Positions 48,977-58,613 of a DNA stretch of 64,000 nt are shown piece after piece. Position 1 is the stretch's first letter. Every line of letters begins with the position of its first letter. The translations under genes were made by a program, and so were the position numbers. This DNA is from Rehmannia glutinosa (Eukaryota > Streptophyta > Magnoliopsida > Lamiales > Orobanchaceae): contig CM071926.1 of assembly GCA_016081115.2 (NCBI GenBank), forward strand, positions 11,235,971-11,299,970. Direction: 5' to 3'. Under the pieces are notes generated by a model, which was not told the origin of the DNA, made no database searches, and was given only the letters and a program-made list of their open reading frames with translations.

Positions 48977-50545
48977 TATTAGAAAATTTAATTGTTAGAT
49001 TTTGATGATACCATATAAAACTTAAACTAGAAAGTTGGCACTCCTATTTTTCTTGTAATCATTAAATGTAATGGATAAGAAATGAAAGAGCTGACTCAAG
49101 TCAGCCAAGTCAGAATTATAGGAAGTCAACTGCGGATTGGATTAAGGACTATGTTGTGAGTCAGCTGAGTACATCATAGAGGATGACAGGAACTCGACTG
49201 AAGAAGAATTAGTTGAGAACAAATTGTGAAAGCGTCAGCCAAGTCCATCAGTTAAAGTGACAGTTAAGTCAAGCCTATAATTGAAGAAGACTCAAGTCAA
49301 CTGAGGTTACAAGAGGCAGTCAAGTAAAGGCAACTGATAGCAAACCGTTGCACATAAATCAAGGAGATTACTTATTTTAGAAATGTCTCCATACTGCTAG
49401 GTCCTAAAAGTGATCAAGGCTAAGGCGTGTGAATTAAATAAGCAAATGGGAATTTCAAGTGGGTGTCAGACCCTGAAAAGCTGGAACATTCAAGGATACG
49501 AGGAAGTGGCACCATCACACGCTAATAAAGCATGTCTGGACATGCCAACGTCCATTGAAATATTATTTGAGAAATTGTTTTTCTCTTTAACGGACAATTT
49601 TTCAAATGAAAGTATAAAAGGATGAGGATTCAAAAGAAATTAAGTATGCAACATACACAGAAAAATATATACAACAAAAATATAAGGACAATTGCTAAGC
49701 ATACACATTCAAGTTTGAAAAGAAAATTATTCATTAATCCTCAAGCCGAAAGTTACAAGATTTTCAAATCCAACACTCATTGTGAAGAAATGTAAAAATC
49801 ACCAACTTGAAGATGAACTTTTGAAAAAAACTAGGGTCTACTTTCCAAGTGAAGGATTGTAGAAAGATTCAAGTTGAACCAAGAATCAAGTTTGTTGGAG
49901 GGCTTTGTGATCAAATCCAAGAACTTGAAGAAGTGAGTTGTAGTAGCAAGACAAAATAGCCTCGTGAAGAAGCCGAGTCAAAAAGAGAAGCCGATTGTGT
50001 GATCAAGGCATCTCAAGATCGAGTCGCAGGAGAAGTCACCGTGTGATCAAGACTATCTCCGACTGTTCACCACTTTGTAAATTGATCATTATTTAGTGGA
50101 TTCCTCCGGGAGTTGGAGAAGAGAGGATTATAAAATTACCCATCTTCGAACCTTTATAAAAATATTCGTGTCTATTTACTTTCAAAGATTACTTTTCTCG
50201 CATATTTATTTCATCGGTGTTGATAAGCTTACATTTGCTATTCCAACCGATAATAAGATAAGTGCTAAAATAAGTGTAAAACTAGCTTTAAATAAATCAA
50301 GGGTGTTAAGTCTTCCGCTTCTAAAACTAAATCACTAAGTTAAACATTTGGATTATACACAGTAGGAGTTACACTAACAAGAACTCTCTTGAGTCATTAA
50401 GTAGAAACTCACCGAATAATCAACCTAGCCGCTTTGGACAAAGCGATTTAGTCAACTCTGTTGCAACTTTTTAAAAGGTTTTTGCAAAAAAAAAATGGTA
50501 ATGTTTATTCACCCCCTTCTAAATCTTACACCCTTGGGACCTATA
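48977..50545 (+). repeat. Sire-C 3' LTR
   Basis: 1569 bp, TATTAGAAAATTTAATTG to GGGACCTATA, aligned along its length to 36393-37981. TATAAAAG at 49613-49620. GTATG follows directly (50546-50550). Confidence 0.9.
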
Positions 50546-50550
50546 GTATG

Positions 50551-50604
50551 AATAGCCTTAAAATGGTCGGTACCCTATCTATTATCATCCCTAACCGTAA
50601 TAGA
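50551..50604. mobile_element. hAT-D right part
   Basis: Continuation of hAT-D after Sire-C. On the minus strand the end reads TAGGGATGATAATAG, a hAT-like terminus resembling the left end. The Cop-A LTR resumes immediately downstream. Confidence 0.45.
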
Positions 50605-50651
50605 GTTGTAGCCGCTTACAATTGATAGAATTGATTTGTGTGCAAATTGAT
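50605..50651 (+). repeat. Cop-A 3' LTR, segment 3 (end lost)
   Basis: GTAGCCGCTTACAATTGATA and the following 24 bases match 5' LTR positions about 9513-9556. After CAAATTGAT the similarity stops, so the last roughly 690 bp of the LTR are missing or replaced. Confidence 0.72.
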
Positions 50652-50833
50652 TTGAATCCAAATTGAAGGTTGCAAATGCAACCCCAAACAATGGGCCAAC
50701 CCCCGAGGTTAAACACTCCCATGATGAAACATGTCAAATGTGTGCCTATAATATATCAAATTCTTTGTTAAGAGTGACAAAAGTTTAGTCTTCAAATACA
50801 CTATGGAAAATCTTGATTTATAATATACTATGT
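50652..50833. other. unassigned flank, left of MULE-like element
   Basis: Non-repetitive looking sequence with no ORF. It ends in TATACTATGT, one copy of the target duplication of the next element. Confidence 0.5.
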
Positions 50834-51602
50834 GGCAAAATTGTTTTTCGGTCCGTTAAGTTAGCTCGATTTCGCTTTTAGTCCTTTAATTTTTATGGGT
50901 TGCATTTGGCAAACACTAACTTTTTTAAACCCGCACATTTAGTCCAATTTTAAAATTTCGTGATATCACATGACTTTTTTAATATCTTAATAAATTAAAT
51001 AACGAAAATAAATATAACACTAAATTGAAGTAAAGAAAAATCAAACATATATATAATTTTATATAAAGTTGACAAATATAAAATATATGTTCGACTTTTT
51101 TAATTTAATTTAAATAAAATAATCAACATATATTCATAATTTTCAACAAAAATAAATTTTAAAAAAATGAAAAAGAAAAGAATAGAAAAACCATGTATTT
51201 ATAATTTTTAACTATATATAAAAAGTATAAAATAGAAAACAAATATATATATATATATATAATTTTCAATCAAATTAAAATTAAAAAAATAGAAAAACCA
51301 AAGATTAAATTAAAAAAATAGAAACCAAAAAAAATATATAACTATGTTGTCGTTTTTTTAGTTTATTTTTTTAAATTTATTTTATTTAAATTAAATTAAT
51401 AAAAATTGTCAAAACATATATTTCGTGAAAAAATGGTCCTACTCAGTATTTTAGAAATAAGATATCCCCAAAATTTCGAAATTGAACTAAATGTGCAGTT
51501 TAGAAAAGTTAGTGTTTGTCAAAACGCAACTCATAAAAATTAAAGGATTATAAAGCGAAATCGGCCAACAACTTAATCTGACAAAAAAAAAACAATTTTG
51601 CC
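50834..51602. mobile_element. Mutator-type (MULE) non-autonomous element
   Basis: It begins GGCAAAATTG and ends CAATTTTGCC. The terminal inverted repeats are long (about 150 bp per arm): the GATTTCGCTTTTAGTCCTTT arm at 50869 is mirrored at about 51540-51565, and GCACATTTAGTCCAATTTT is mirrored at about 51485-51500. A perfect 10-bp duplication TATACTATGT flanks it (50824-50833, 51603-51612), in the 8-11 bp range of Mutator elements. The centre is AT-rich and non-coding, so any movement depended on another element's transposase. Confidence 0.88.
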
Positions 51603-51612
51603 TATACTATGT

Positions 51613-52168
51613 CAATGCTAGAATTTGAGGCAAAGCTAGATTCATGTAGCCCATTTAGTCAACATAGATTGTTGAACTACCAAATCTACTTTGTGATTCT
51701 TCTTATAAAAAGCTGTCATTCTAGTACGTGAATATTGCTAAATACATTCATCATTCTCTTGGTCATTTATCAGGAATTTTCAGTCAGCGAGAATTGCTGG
51801 TAAAAGGAGAGATTTGAGTGGAGACAAGAAAAATCTGTTTACAAAAAGGAAATCTTTTATTTTTGGACCATTTATAGAAGATAAGTTGGTTATTGACAGT
51901 TTACTATTATAGAATATCATAAAAATATTTAATATTCCTTCATGCTGATCAAATGACCAAAATCTCATCGAGATAGGACAAAAGGGAGTAATGGATGCCC
52001 ATGAAATTTAACTCAAATTGGTGATACTAGGGAATCATATAATGATCAGCTGTTGAAATTTGAAGCACAGACCAGCTGTCTGAGATCCAATTCTCATCCT
52101 TCCCTTCCAGGAGATATATTCAAAAATGGTAAGACTAACTAGGTGCTAATTTATTTAGGGATCAAGAT
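51613..52168. other. possible host single-copy DNA, with candidate exon
   Basis: This stretch does not resemble the neighbouring elements and keeps CAGCTG sites intact (near 52046 and 52072). It holds the candidate exon listed separately and is otherwise unassigned. Confidence 0.4.
52031..52128 (+). other. candidate host exon fragment
   Basis: An open stretch between ATACTAG (acceptor-like, ending 52030) and G|GTAAGA (donor-like at 52129) would encode LLKFEAQTSCLRSNSHPSLP and then GDIFKN. The peptide looks protein-like, with mixed polar residues. I do not recognise it. The acceptor has a poor pyrimidine tract, and the evidence is only composition and splice-like edges. The MULE insertion just upstream would then be intronic or intergenic. 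Confidence 0.22.
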
Positions 52169-52370
52169 TGTTAACACCCCAAACTATTCAGGTTTTTACA
52201 CTTTGCAACCTGAACTTTGAAACATTGTAGTTTGCAACCTCAACTTTATAAAATTTTGCACTTTGGTTAAATTTCGAGATTTACTCCTGGTTTTATGAAA
52301 GTTGGTTTGCAGTTTACCCTCTGAACTTTAAAGTTGTTGCACTTTGCAACCTTGATGATAAATTTTATTG
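52169..52370. repeat. left inverted repeat bounding the EPRV segment
   Basis: TGTTAACACCCCAAACTATT followed by repeated TTTGCAACCTGAACTTT-type units (three imperfect copies: 52202, 52231, 52340). It is similar in inverse orientation to 58502-58613. The repeats resemble Mutator-type TIRs. Confidence 0.55.
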
Positions 52371-52639
52371 TATTTTCTACATTTACTTCTGAGGTCAACA
52401 CAGGCAGCATAAGAAGAAGAAGGAGAGAAGCCATCCATACCGGGCTCGGGAAGCAAAGAACAAAAGAAATAGGTCTTCATGGAGACCTAGAAGGTTCTCA
52501 GTCAAAACAAAAAGCCCGGTTACAAATCGGGGCAAAGACTAGCACCAAGCGTAAGTAGAGCCTCATCATCGTGGTTCTAATCAAGCAAATAACGAACTCC
52601 GAGGAGAAGCACTTTGAGGTGAGCTCATACGAGCTAATG

Positions 52640-53660
52640 AAAGTTTCAAAGATTGTAATTGGTAGACATGCGGATCAAGATGACATATCTCAACCGATTG
52701 TCCACACAACCAAAAACGAGGAGTCGAGACGGTTCAAGTGACACCGGAAATCGAGGAAGTTGTCTACTATCAAGACTAATCTGGTGTATCAATTTGAGGA
52801 TATCCCCTCGGATGAAAGCATCTATGAAGAAGAAATCTATTCGACGATGGAAGTGACTCACTCGAGAATCATAGTGAAAAAGAAATTCTTCAAAGAGACG
52901 GTCGGGGAGGATATGTCGATTCCTCTCTCACACTACGGTTTCTCATAAGACTCTTATGAGAATTATGAAGGAAGATCCAAAGCTTGGATATATGATGGAT
53001 TTACAATCGGAGCTATAGAAAAGGCTTTGGATAATATTGGTTTTAAGTAATAGAAAACACCAAATTATCCATAGAGTAACAACCGGAGAATTTGCCATTC
53101 CGATGGAGTTTAATGAACCCGATCGAGATGCGGTTGGTACCTATTAGAGAAATCCAAGAGATCAAAAGCGAGTTAAAAGAGAACTTGCAAATACACTCTC
53201 ATGGATTCATATCGAGCCATAAGAGTCATTATTAAGGCAACATTCAAAGAGAGAATATATTCGCTACTCAACTGGATATCTTTGATAAGCGAATCTCAAA
53301 CCTCAAGGATTCATGCCTTGGAGCGATTCTGAGAAATTTGTATCTTTGGGAAATTGACATTTAATGTCTATCCTAGAATTGCATACAATTTGGGAGATCG
53401 AGGTTTCAACGAGTCCTAACCCTTCATCAAGATTTCAAAAGAGACGATTGATGAAAGAAGGAACAGACCTACTCGATCACATACAAGATACCTATGCTCT
53501 CTCGAATACACATCATTTAGAAGTATTCTTGAGAAAGGAATTTATTGAAGTCCCAAGAATCTTTGAGGACTTTGCCGTGGTGGTTTTACCGAGAAATCAT
53601 GGAGTCTCCAACTATCAAGGAGATAGATATGAAAATACAAGATCAACCGTCTTCAACAAA
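52640..53660 (+). pseudogene. EPRV movement-protein domain, broken
   Basis: This domain belongs to the 30K movement-protein superfamily, which lets the virus pass plasmodesmata. Recognisable fragments lie in several frames: RIIVKKKFFKETVGEDMSIP (about 52866-52925), IPMEFNEPD (about 53098), and, in the open frame 53364-53912, DTYALSNTHHLEVFLRKEF followed by IEVPRIFEDFAVVVLP. Stops and frame changes separate them. Upstream, 52400-52640 encodes a short basic stretch that may be the N-terminal part of ORF1. Identification rests on the order and on the conserved C-terminal fragment. Confidence 0.72.
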
Positions 53661-54120
53661 AGTCGAAGTCTCGAGTTGAGCCTGAAGGATGTCTTTCCAA
53701 TAGGGATGAATGGTGAGCGAAAGAGTTGGGAAGAAAAGAGACCAAGAAATACGATTCAAATAGCATCCCGGATGTTTTCAAAACAAAAAGTGAGTGAAAT
53801 CTCGAAGGGGTGGCGAGAGGTTGAAGTAATATTTGACATCACTCAAAAGGATAATATTTTTCCTTGTGATGTTCTATATTATCTCCAACAACCAATAGTT
53901 GGAAGGTATTAAGGAAGCCTCAAGATAATTGAAATTGAGCTTACTATCACAGGAGTTGCGGGGAAAAATCCCAAAGCAATTAATACTGGGAATTAAATTT
54001 CTCGAGGATCATAAACCTTGGGAAAAATTATAAGAATGAATGGAGTTCACAGTGGGTGATAAAAGATACGAGAATCGAGATAACCACGAGTCCATTCTCC
54101 ATATACATTTATATAGGAAT
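53661..54120 (+). pseudogene. EPRV middle region (expected coat-protein area)
   Basis: Between movement protein and protease, caulimovirids normally encode the coat protein with a CCHC finger. Here an open stretch to 53912 (LSLKDVFPIGMNGERKSWEE, then NTIQIASRMFSKQ) is readable, but I see no CCHC finger. The segment is shorter than a coat protein, so most of that domain is probably deleted. Confidence 0.45.
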
Positions 54121-54125
54121 GTTAT

Positions 54126-54440
54126 ATGTTGAAAACAAGGTCGGGTATTTATTTGCTATATTGTTTGGTGCAAATATGTACTACAAAGCGAGATGTTTTT
54201 TCTAAAGAAATTGGAGAAGATTTACCAGCTATTGCGGAAGAGATTTCTCTAAAAGAATTTTTATTCTTAATAGAGAAATTAAACAAGCGAAATTATGATC
54301 GGAGGCGCGGACGATACCCCATGGTACAAAGTGAAGACGCCACTAATCTATTTCCATGATACGGGAAGCGAGATGTTTTGCTAGGAAATAATTTCCTACA
54401 AACATTTAAGCGATTTACACAAGAAAATGAGACAAGAAGA
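54126..54440 (+). pseudogene. EPRV aspartic protease domain
   Basis: The C-terminal protease signature DVLLGNNFLQTFKRFTQEN is encoded at about 54370-54430. The upstream frame 54126-54359 contains the N-terminal half with an altered active-site region and a KRDVFSKE motif. The ILGxNF-type end is diagnostic for retroviral-type proteases of caulimovirids. It is broken between the two halves. Confidence 0.68.
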
Positions 54441-54839
54441 CTTATGTTCACAACATTGTGTGATCATAAGCTCATTGTCCATAGATCAGGAAGCATTTTA
54501 CGAGAAAAATGCCTATTAATTTTCGCAGCAAGCGTGGTGATGAAGCCAAAGTTCAAAATCCAAAAATGGCGGATAAGAGAAGATTTGATGATGCATTATT
54601 ATCCTTTCAACAATATGGTTCAAGCAAAAAGATATGAAACGATGGGATAATGATTTGTATTCATTTAGAATACAAGGAGAAGAAAGAGTACCTCCGGAGG
54701 TCATTTGCGAGATTGATGATGAGCCTAATGGAGAATCCACAGAGTGATGTTACAATAGAAGAACAAATATCACTCGAGGAATTATAATGAAAATCCTTTG
54801 GCATGGTACGATAAGAACGAGCTCAAAGCATCATTTAAG

Positions 54840-55500
54840 GTTAAACCAGGAAAGAGAGTACGAGTTCGTGAGATACAAACCAATCCTTATGAAGTAGGAG
54901 GATCGTGAGGATATGCATAAGATACTTAAGGAACATCTTGACCTCAAGTTGATTTCACCATGAGTTTCTCCATACAGCAGTCCATGATTCTTAGTCGAAA
55001 CCATGGAGAAATTAAAAGAGGAAAGCGAAGACTTGTTATTAATTACAAAGGATTAATAACATTTTGGAGTTCGACGGATACTATATCCCAAGCGAGAGAA
55101 CATTTGGTTAATTGTATCGATGTGCCAAGATATTCTCAAAGTTCGATTGCAAGTCCTGGTTTTTACCGATTAAGATGGAAGAAGAGAGTAAGAAGTAAAT
55201 AACTTTCTCTACACCACAAGGACATTATATTTGAAACGTGATCTTGATGTGATTGGCTAATGCACCCCGGATATATAAAATGAAGATGGATAATCTTTTC
55301 AAAGATTATTTCGCTTTCATGTTCGTGTATATCGATGATATTATGATCGCATCAAAGAACATGAAGGAGCATCTCAAACATTTGGAAATATTTTCGGATG
55401 TTTGTCACAAGAAAGGATTAGTGCTTTGAGAGAAGAAGGTGGTGATTGCTACAAGGCAGTTGAATTCCTCGGAATTGAAATCGACTTAATATGGAATCAT
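54840..55500 (+). pseudogene. EPRV reverse transcriptase, broken
   Basis: The finger motif KRGKRRLVINYKG is open at about 55016-55050. The catalytic YIDD is encoded at 55328-55339 within FVYIDDIMIASKNMKEHL. Between them are a TTPQGHY-equivalent and a LANAP fragment in changed frames with stops. Spacing of the motifs matches caulimovirid RT. It is not translatable as written. Confidence 0.8.
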
Positions 55501-55729
55501 CCTACAAAGTCATATTGTAGAAAATATACAAGGATTTCCGGATACACTAAAAGACAAGAATAAGCTTGAGTTTCCTTGGAGTTGTTAATTTTCTTTGGAA
55601 TGTTGATAAACAATCTAGCACATTATAGGAAGGTGTTTAGCCCATTGCTCAAAAAAAGATGCTACATTCAAATGAGAAAATGAACATCAAGAACGAATAA
55701 AGCAGCTTAAAGAAGTTTGTAAAAAGCTT

Positions 55730-56166
55730 CCAAAACTTGCACTTCCACAAGATGAAGATGAACTGGTTCTATACATAGATGCCAGAGACTATTGGTGGGC
55801 AGCTGTTCTTACAAAAGCTACACCAAACGGCAAAGTGCCATGCAGATATTGCAGCGGTCTTTTTACATACAGTGAAGCGAATCGATGGCATATCAACGAG
55901 AAAGAATTCTTTGCAGTCAGAAAGACTTTCAAAAAATGGCCTCTATTTTTACTGGCTAAAAAGTTTACTTTAAAAATTGATAATTCAAGTGTCAAAGCTT
56001 TTCTGAAAAACAAAATTGAATCAAAACCAGAAAAGGCTAGATTACTTAGATGGCAAGCTGAATGTCAATATTATGATTATGATATTGTCATTATAAAATC
56101 TCATGAAAATGTTCTTGCAGATTTTTTGACACGAGATGGAAGGACGCGTTGGCGACGAGGTCCTTA
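55730..56166 (+). pseudogene. EPRV RNase H domain
   Basis: The frame is open from about 55740. It begins LVLYIDARDYWWAA (first Asp), then CRYCSGLFTYSEANRWHINE and KEFFAVRKTFKKWPLFLL (Glu), FTLKIDNSSVKAFLKNK (second Asp) and ENVLADFLTRDGR near its end. This is the most intact part of ORF1, and its sequence is clearly caulimovirid rather than Ty1 or Ty3. It ends at TAA 56165-56167. Confidence 0.85.
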
Positions 56167-56223
56167 AACGAGTAAGACATCTCAGAAAAAAATCGGGAGT
56201 CTAGAACGAGATTTTGGGGCGTT

Positions 56224-57130
56224 ATGTCTCAATGCGGTTCTTTGACGACTTCAACAGTGACCGAAAATCTGTTTCTAGTCAAATATGAGCATGCCGTTGC
56301 TCAAGGACAATTGTTCTTAGCGCTGCAAGGGCCTCTCCTCCAGGCAGCATCTCCCACGATGCAAAAAGGGGCGAATAGAGAACGGGGATCTAACCCGGAG
56401 GTTATGGATTCAAGCACCATAATCACAAGTGTTGCAGGTGATGCATCCCCGAGGTGTACAAATTGTAATGAATGTTGAAGCTCCGGTGTCACAACCCGAG
56501 TCTTCAAGTCAACCCAAGACCTGCGGGATAAAAGAGGGAGAGTTGAATCTTAGGCCACACACAGGCAAATCTAAGGTTCAAACTGACAAGATTAAGATTT
56601 CTCCAATGCTGGTTTATCAACAACAATGGGAGAAATTAGTTACAAGAAGAGGTATTAACCCAAAAAAATCAATGGTTGATATCTCAGGTAAGTATCCCAG
56701 AATTTGGATGAAACCAGGAAGTCATCCAAATGAAGTACCAGAATGGTATACTTTTGGAGGTTTAGCTTCAATTTATACTGTATCACCCGGATTCCCAGAA
56801 ATTTCAAAATTACCAAAATGGATTGGGGAAGCAGTTTATGAGACTTGGGCCAACAATCCACCTTTGGCCAGAGGAGATATTTTGGAACTGTATTTTATCA
56901 GTGCAGCTCCCGAACCAGCGAAGAAATGCTTTAATGAAGCTTTTCATTTCATCAAGCAAAGAAGACCGGATGGAAATGCTTCAAAATACATCAAGCGCAC
57001 TTCACCGGAAGAAGTACCAGTGTTAGTAGGAGCAATTTCTCAAGACGAAGCTTCTACAAGACGAGCATGGGGACTTTGGGTTTGTCTAACCGAAATGGAC
57101 AAAGTCAAATATACATTCAAGTTTTTCTAG
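56224..57130 (+). pseudogene. EPRV second ORF, unknown function
   Basis: The first frame starts at ATG 56224 (MSQCGSLTTSTVTENLFLVK). A frame change near 56440 leads to a long open frame ending TAG 57128-57130 (233 codons from ATG 56429). It contains KSMVDISGKYPRIWMKPGSH, EWYTFGGLASIYTVSPGFP, PKWIGEAVYETWANNPPLA and RRAWGLWVCLTEMD. It has no zinc finger, protease or nucleic-acid motif that I recognise. Its place after RNase H and its good preservation suggest the ORF2 of unknown function reported in florendovirus-type EPRVs. Confidence 0.65.
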
Positions 57131-57542
57131 AATTCAAAATGGATCTTTCCTATTGAATTCGATGACCGGATCAACAACGAGGATTCGCAGAGGAAATTTT
57201 CGAGACAAGAGGAGAATTCTCTTCGGAGAACAAGATTTCGGCTAGCAAAGAAACCTACCTAAATTCTCGTAACATGGCGCATGTTGGCCGTTGGATCGAT
57301 CGGATCACAAGCATGCCCCGAACAGAAAGAACCCGATTTTGGGAAAGGATTTCACCCAAACCCGACCGACAGACCATGCAAATTAAAAAGACAAGGGCCC
57401 GACTCACAAGACGCGTTATCCTCGGGGACCACGCAAACTAAATTTTTAAAAGATTCCCGACAAATATCACATGGGCGAGTCACGCGGAAAGAAAAGAAAA
57501 ATAGTCAAGGCGAGGCAATAATGCGAGATATGATGCAAGCAA
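57131..57542 (+). other. EPRV intergenic region
   Basis: Non-coding sequence after ORF2, with several GACGCG/CGAGTCACGCG motifs. It leads into the promoter-like block. Confidence 0.5.
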
Positions 57543-57543
57543 A

Positions 57544-57640
57544 TGACGCGTCATAAATATCAACAAGATTTGGAGTCCGCCTTTCAAGTCTCGATTCAAG
57601 TCTATAAAAGCCGAGAGTTGAAGGAAGCTAAGGACATCGA
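57544..57640 (+). promoter_or_regulatory. EPRV promoter-like block
   Basis: The perfect palindrome TGACGCGTCA (57544-57553) contains TGACG on both strands, like the as-1 elements of pararetroviral 35S-type promoters. TATAAAAG follows at 57603-57610, about 50 bp downstream. AATAAA occurs at 57662-57667 and again at 57791-57796, so a poly(A) signal lies close to the predicted start, as in terminally redundant pararetroviral RNA. Activity is not known. Confidence 0.6.
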
Positions 57641-57840
57641 ACATTTCCCTTAGTTTTTTATAATAAATTCTGAGAGAAAATTTGTAATATTTTGAGTGTT
57701 TTAGTTTTAAATTTTATGTATTTACGAGTGCAAGCCTCATCTATGAGAGGCTAAACCAGTATTCTCCTCCCAAAAGGAGATTACTAATATAATAAATATT
57801 TCGATAAGTTCTTAATAAAAAGAGGCTTTCTGCTTCAACA

Positions 57841-58501
57841 GGTGTTCATAATGTACTATTAATTCATCCCGTTTAAGAATTACTTATACGCTTGGAGTAA
57901 GAAACGAACCAAGGATGTCTTTGAATTGATTCTTTGAAGGAGTCGGATAACTTGCGATTATCTTCCCCGAGGGTGAGTTGAACAGTGAGGAGAGTTTTTT
58001 GTCAAACGATCCGGGGCAATAATTTTCCCTCTTGGTGGTGTTGCGAACCATTTCATCCTGGTGCTTTTTTGGTCAAAGAAGGTATGAATTTTAAGGGATT
58101 TATTAATTTTACGGAAGCATGTTGGTCCGATATGGTCGTAATGGACTATTTTCATTTTTGATCTAAAGACCCAATTTGTATACGGATGAATACTTGAAAT
58201 AAGATCTTGATAAGAGTATGTCTTGTTGACTTTATAGGTGAAACCCGACATGATCCAGATTAAAACCTCCGAATAGAGACTCAATCTAAGTAGGTGTAAC
58301 AATGCCACGAACAAAACAAATTCTGAGAAAATAAGGGTTCTTATTTCGCGAAAAATCCAAAAAATAAATTGATTATGGAGTAAAAATTGCATGTTTATTG
58401 ACTAATGCAATAACATTATTATTATGTAGTAATTTGCCACAAATTAGAGTTCGTATGATAACTAGAACCATTGTTATTAAAGAATACAATCCTAGGGTAA
58501 A
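57841..58501. other. unassigned right part of the EPRV-bearing segment
   Basis: No homology recognised. The 144-codon minus-strand ORF (57958-58392) has no recognisable domain and I do not call it a gene. It may be the interior of the surrounding inverted-repeat element. Confidence 0.45.
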
Positions 58502-58613
58502 ATAGTCCATAGGGTGCAAAGTGTAATTATTTTTATAGTTCGAGGTGCAAAGTGTTACGAATCAAAGTCTAGGTTATGAAGTGTAAAAAGGGATAAAGTT
58601 GGGGTGGCTAAAA
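58502..58613. repeat. right inverted repeat bounding the EPRV segment
   Basis: GGTGCAAAGTGT units and a GTTGGGGTGGCTAA end mirror 52169-52270 on the opposite strand (TTAACACCCCAAACT, TTTACACTTTGCAACCT). No matching target duplication is visible outside the repeats. Confidence 0.55.

Larger units (their letters stand above)
36393..50545 (+). mobile_element. Sire-C: full-length Sirevirus-type element (14.2 kb)
   Basis: LTRs at 36393-37981 and 48977-50545 flank gag, protease, integrase, RT, RNase H and a 4.5-kb env-like region. A perfect 5-bp target duplication GTATG lies at 36388-36392 and 50546-50550, so the insertion is structurally complete. Terminal bases have mutated: the 5' LTR begins CGTTAGG and the 3' LTR begins TATTAGAA and ends CCTATA, where Sire-B has TGTTAGG and CCTACA. 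It is inserted in hAT-D. Domains are better preserved than in Sire-B, but stops are present as written. Confidence 0.93.
52380..57840 (+). mobile_element. endogenous pararetrovirus (Caulimoviridae, florendovirus-like), defective
   Basis: Segments in order are movement protein, protease, RT and RNase H on the plus strand, followed by a second ORF and an intergenic region with promoter-like signals. The absence of integrase and LTRs, with an RT-RNase H of caulimovirid type, indicates an integrated plant pararetrovirus. The two-ORF layout suggests a florendovirus-like lineage, but I cannot test that. All of ORF1 is broken by stops and indels. No tRNA-Met primer site is seen. Such copies are generally old and non-functional. 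Confidence 0.8.

Noticed and set aside
52169..52370. left arm as a stand-alone MITE
   Set aside because: No right terminus or target duplication was found nearby. The only mirrored partner is at 58502-58613.
57958..58392. 144-codon minus-strand ORF
   Set aside because: No recognisable motif and no promoter or splice context; it lies in a segment bounded by inverted repeats. Kept as unassigned DNA.
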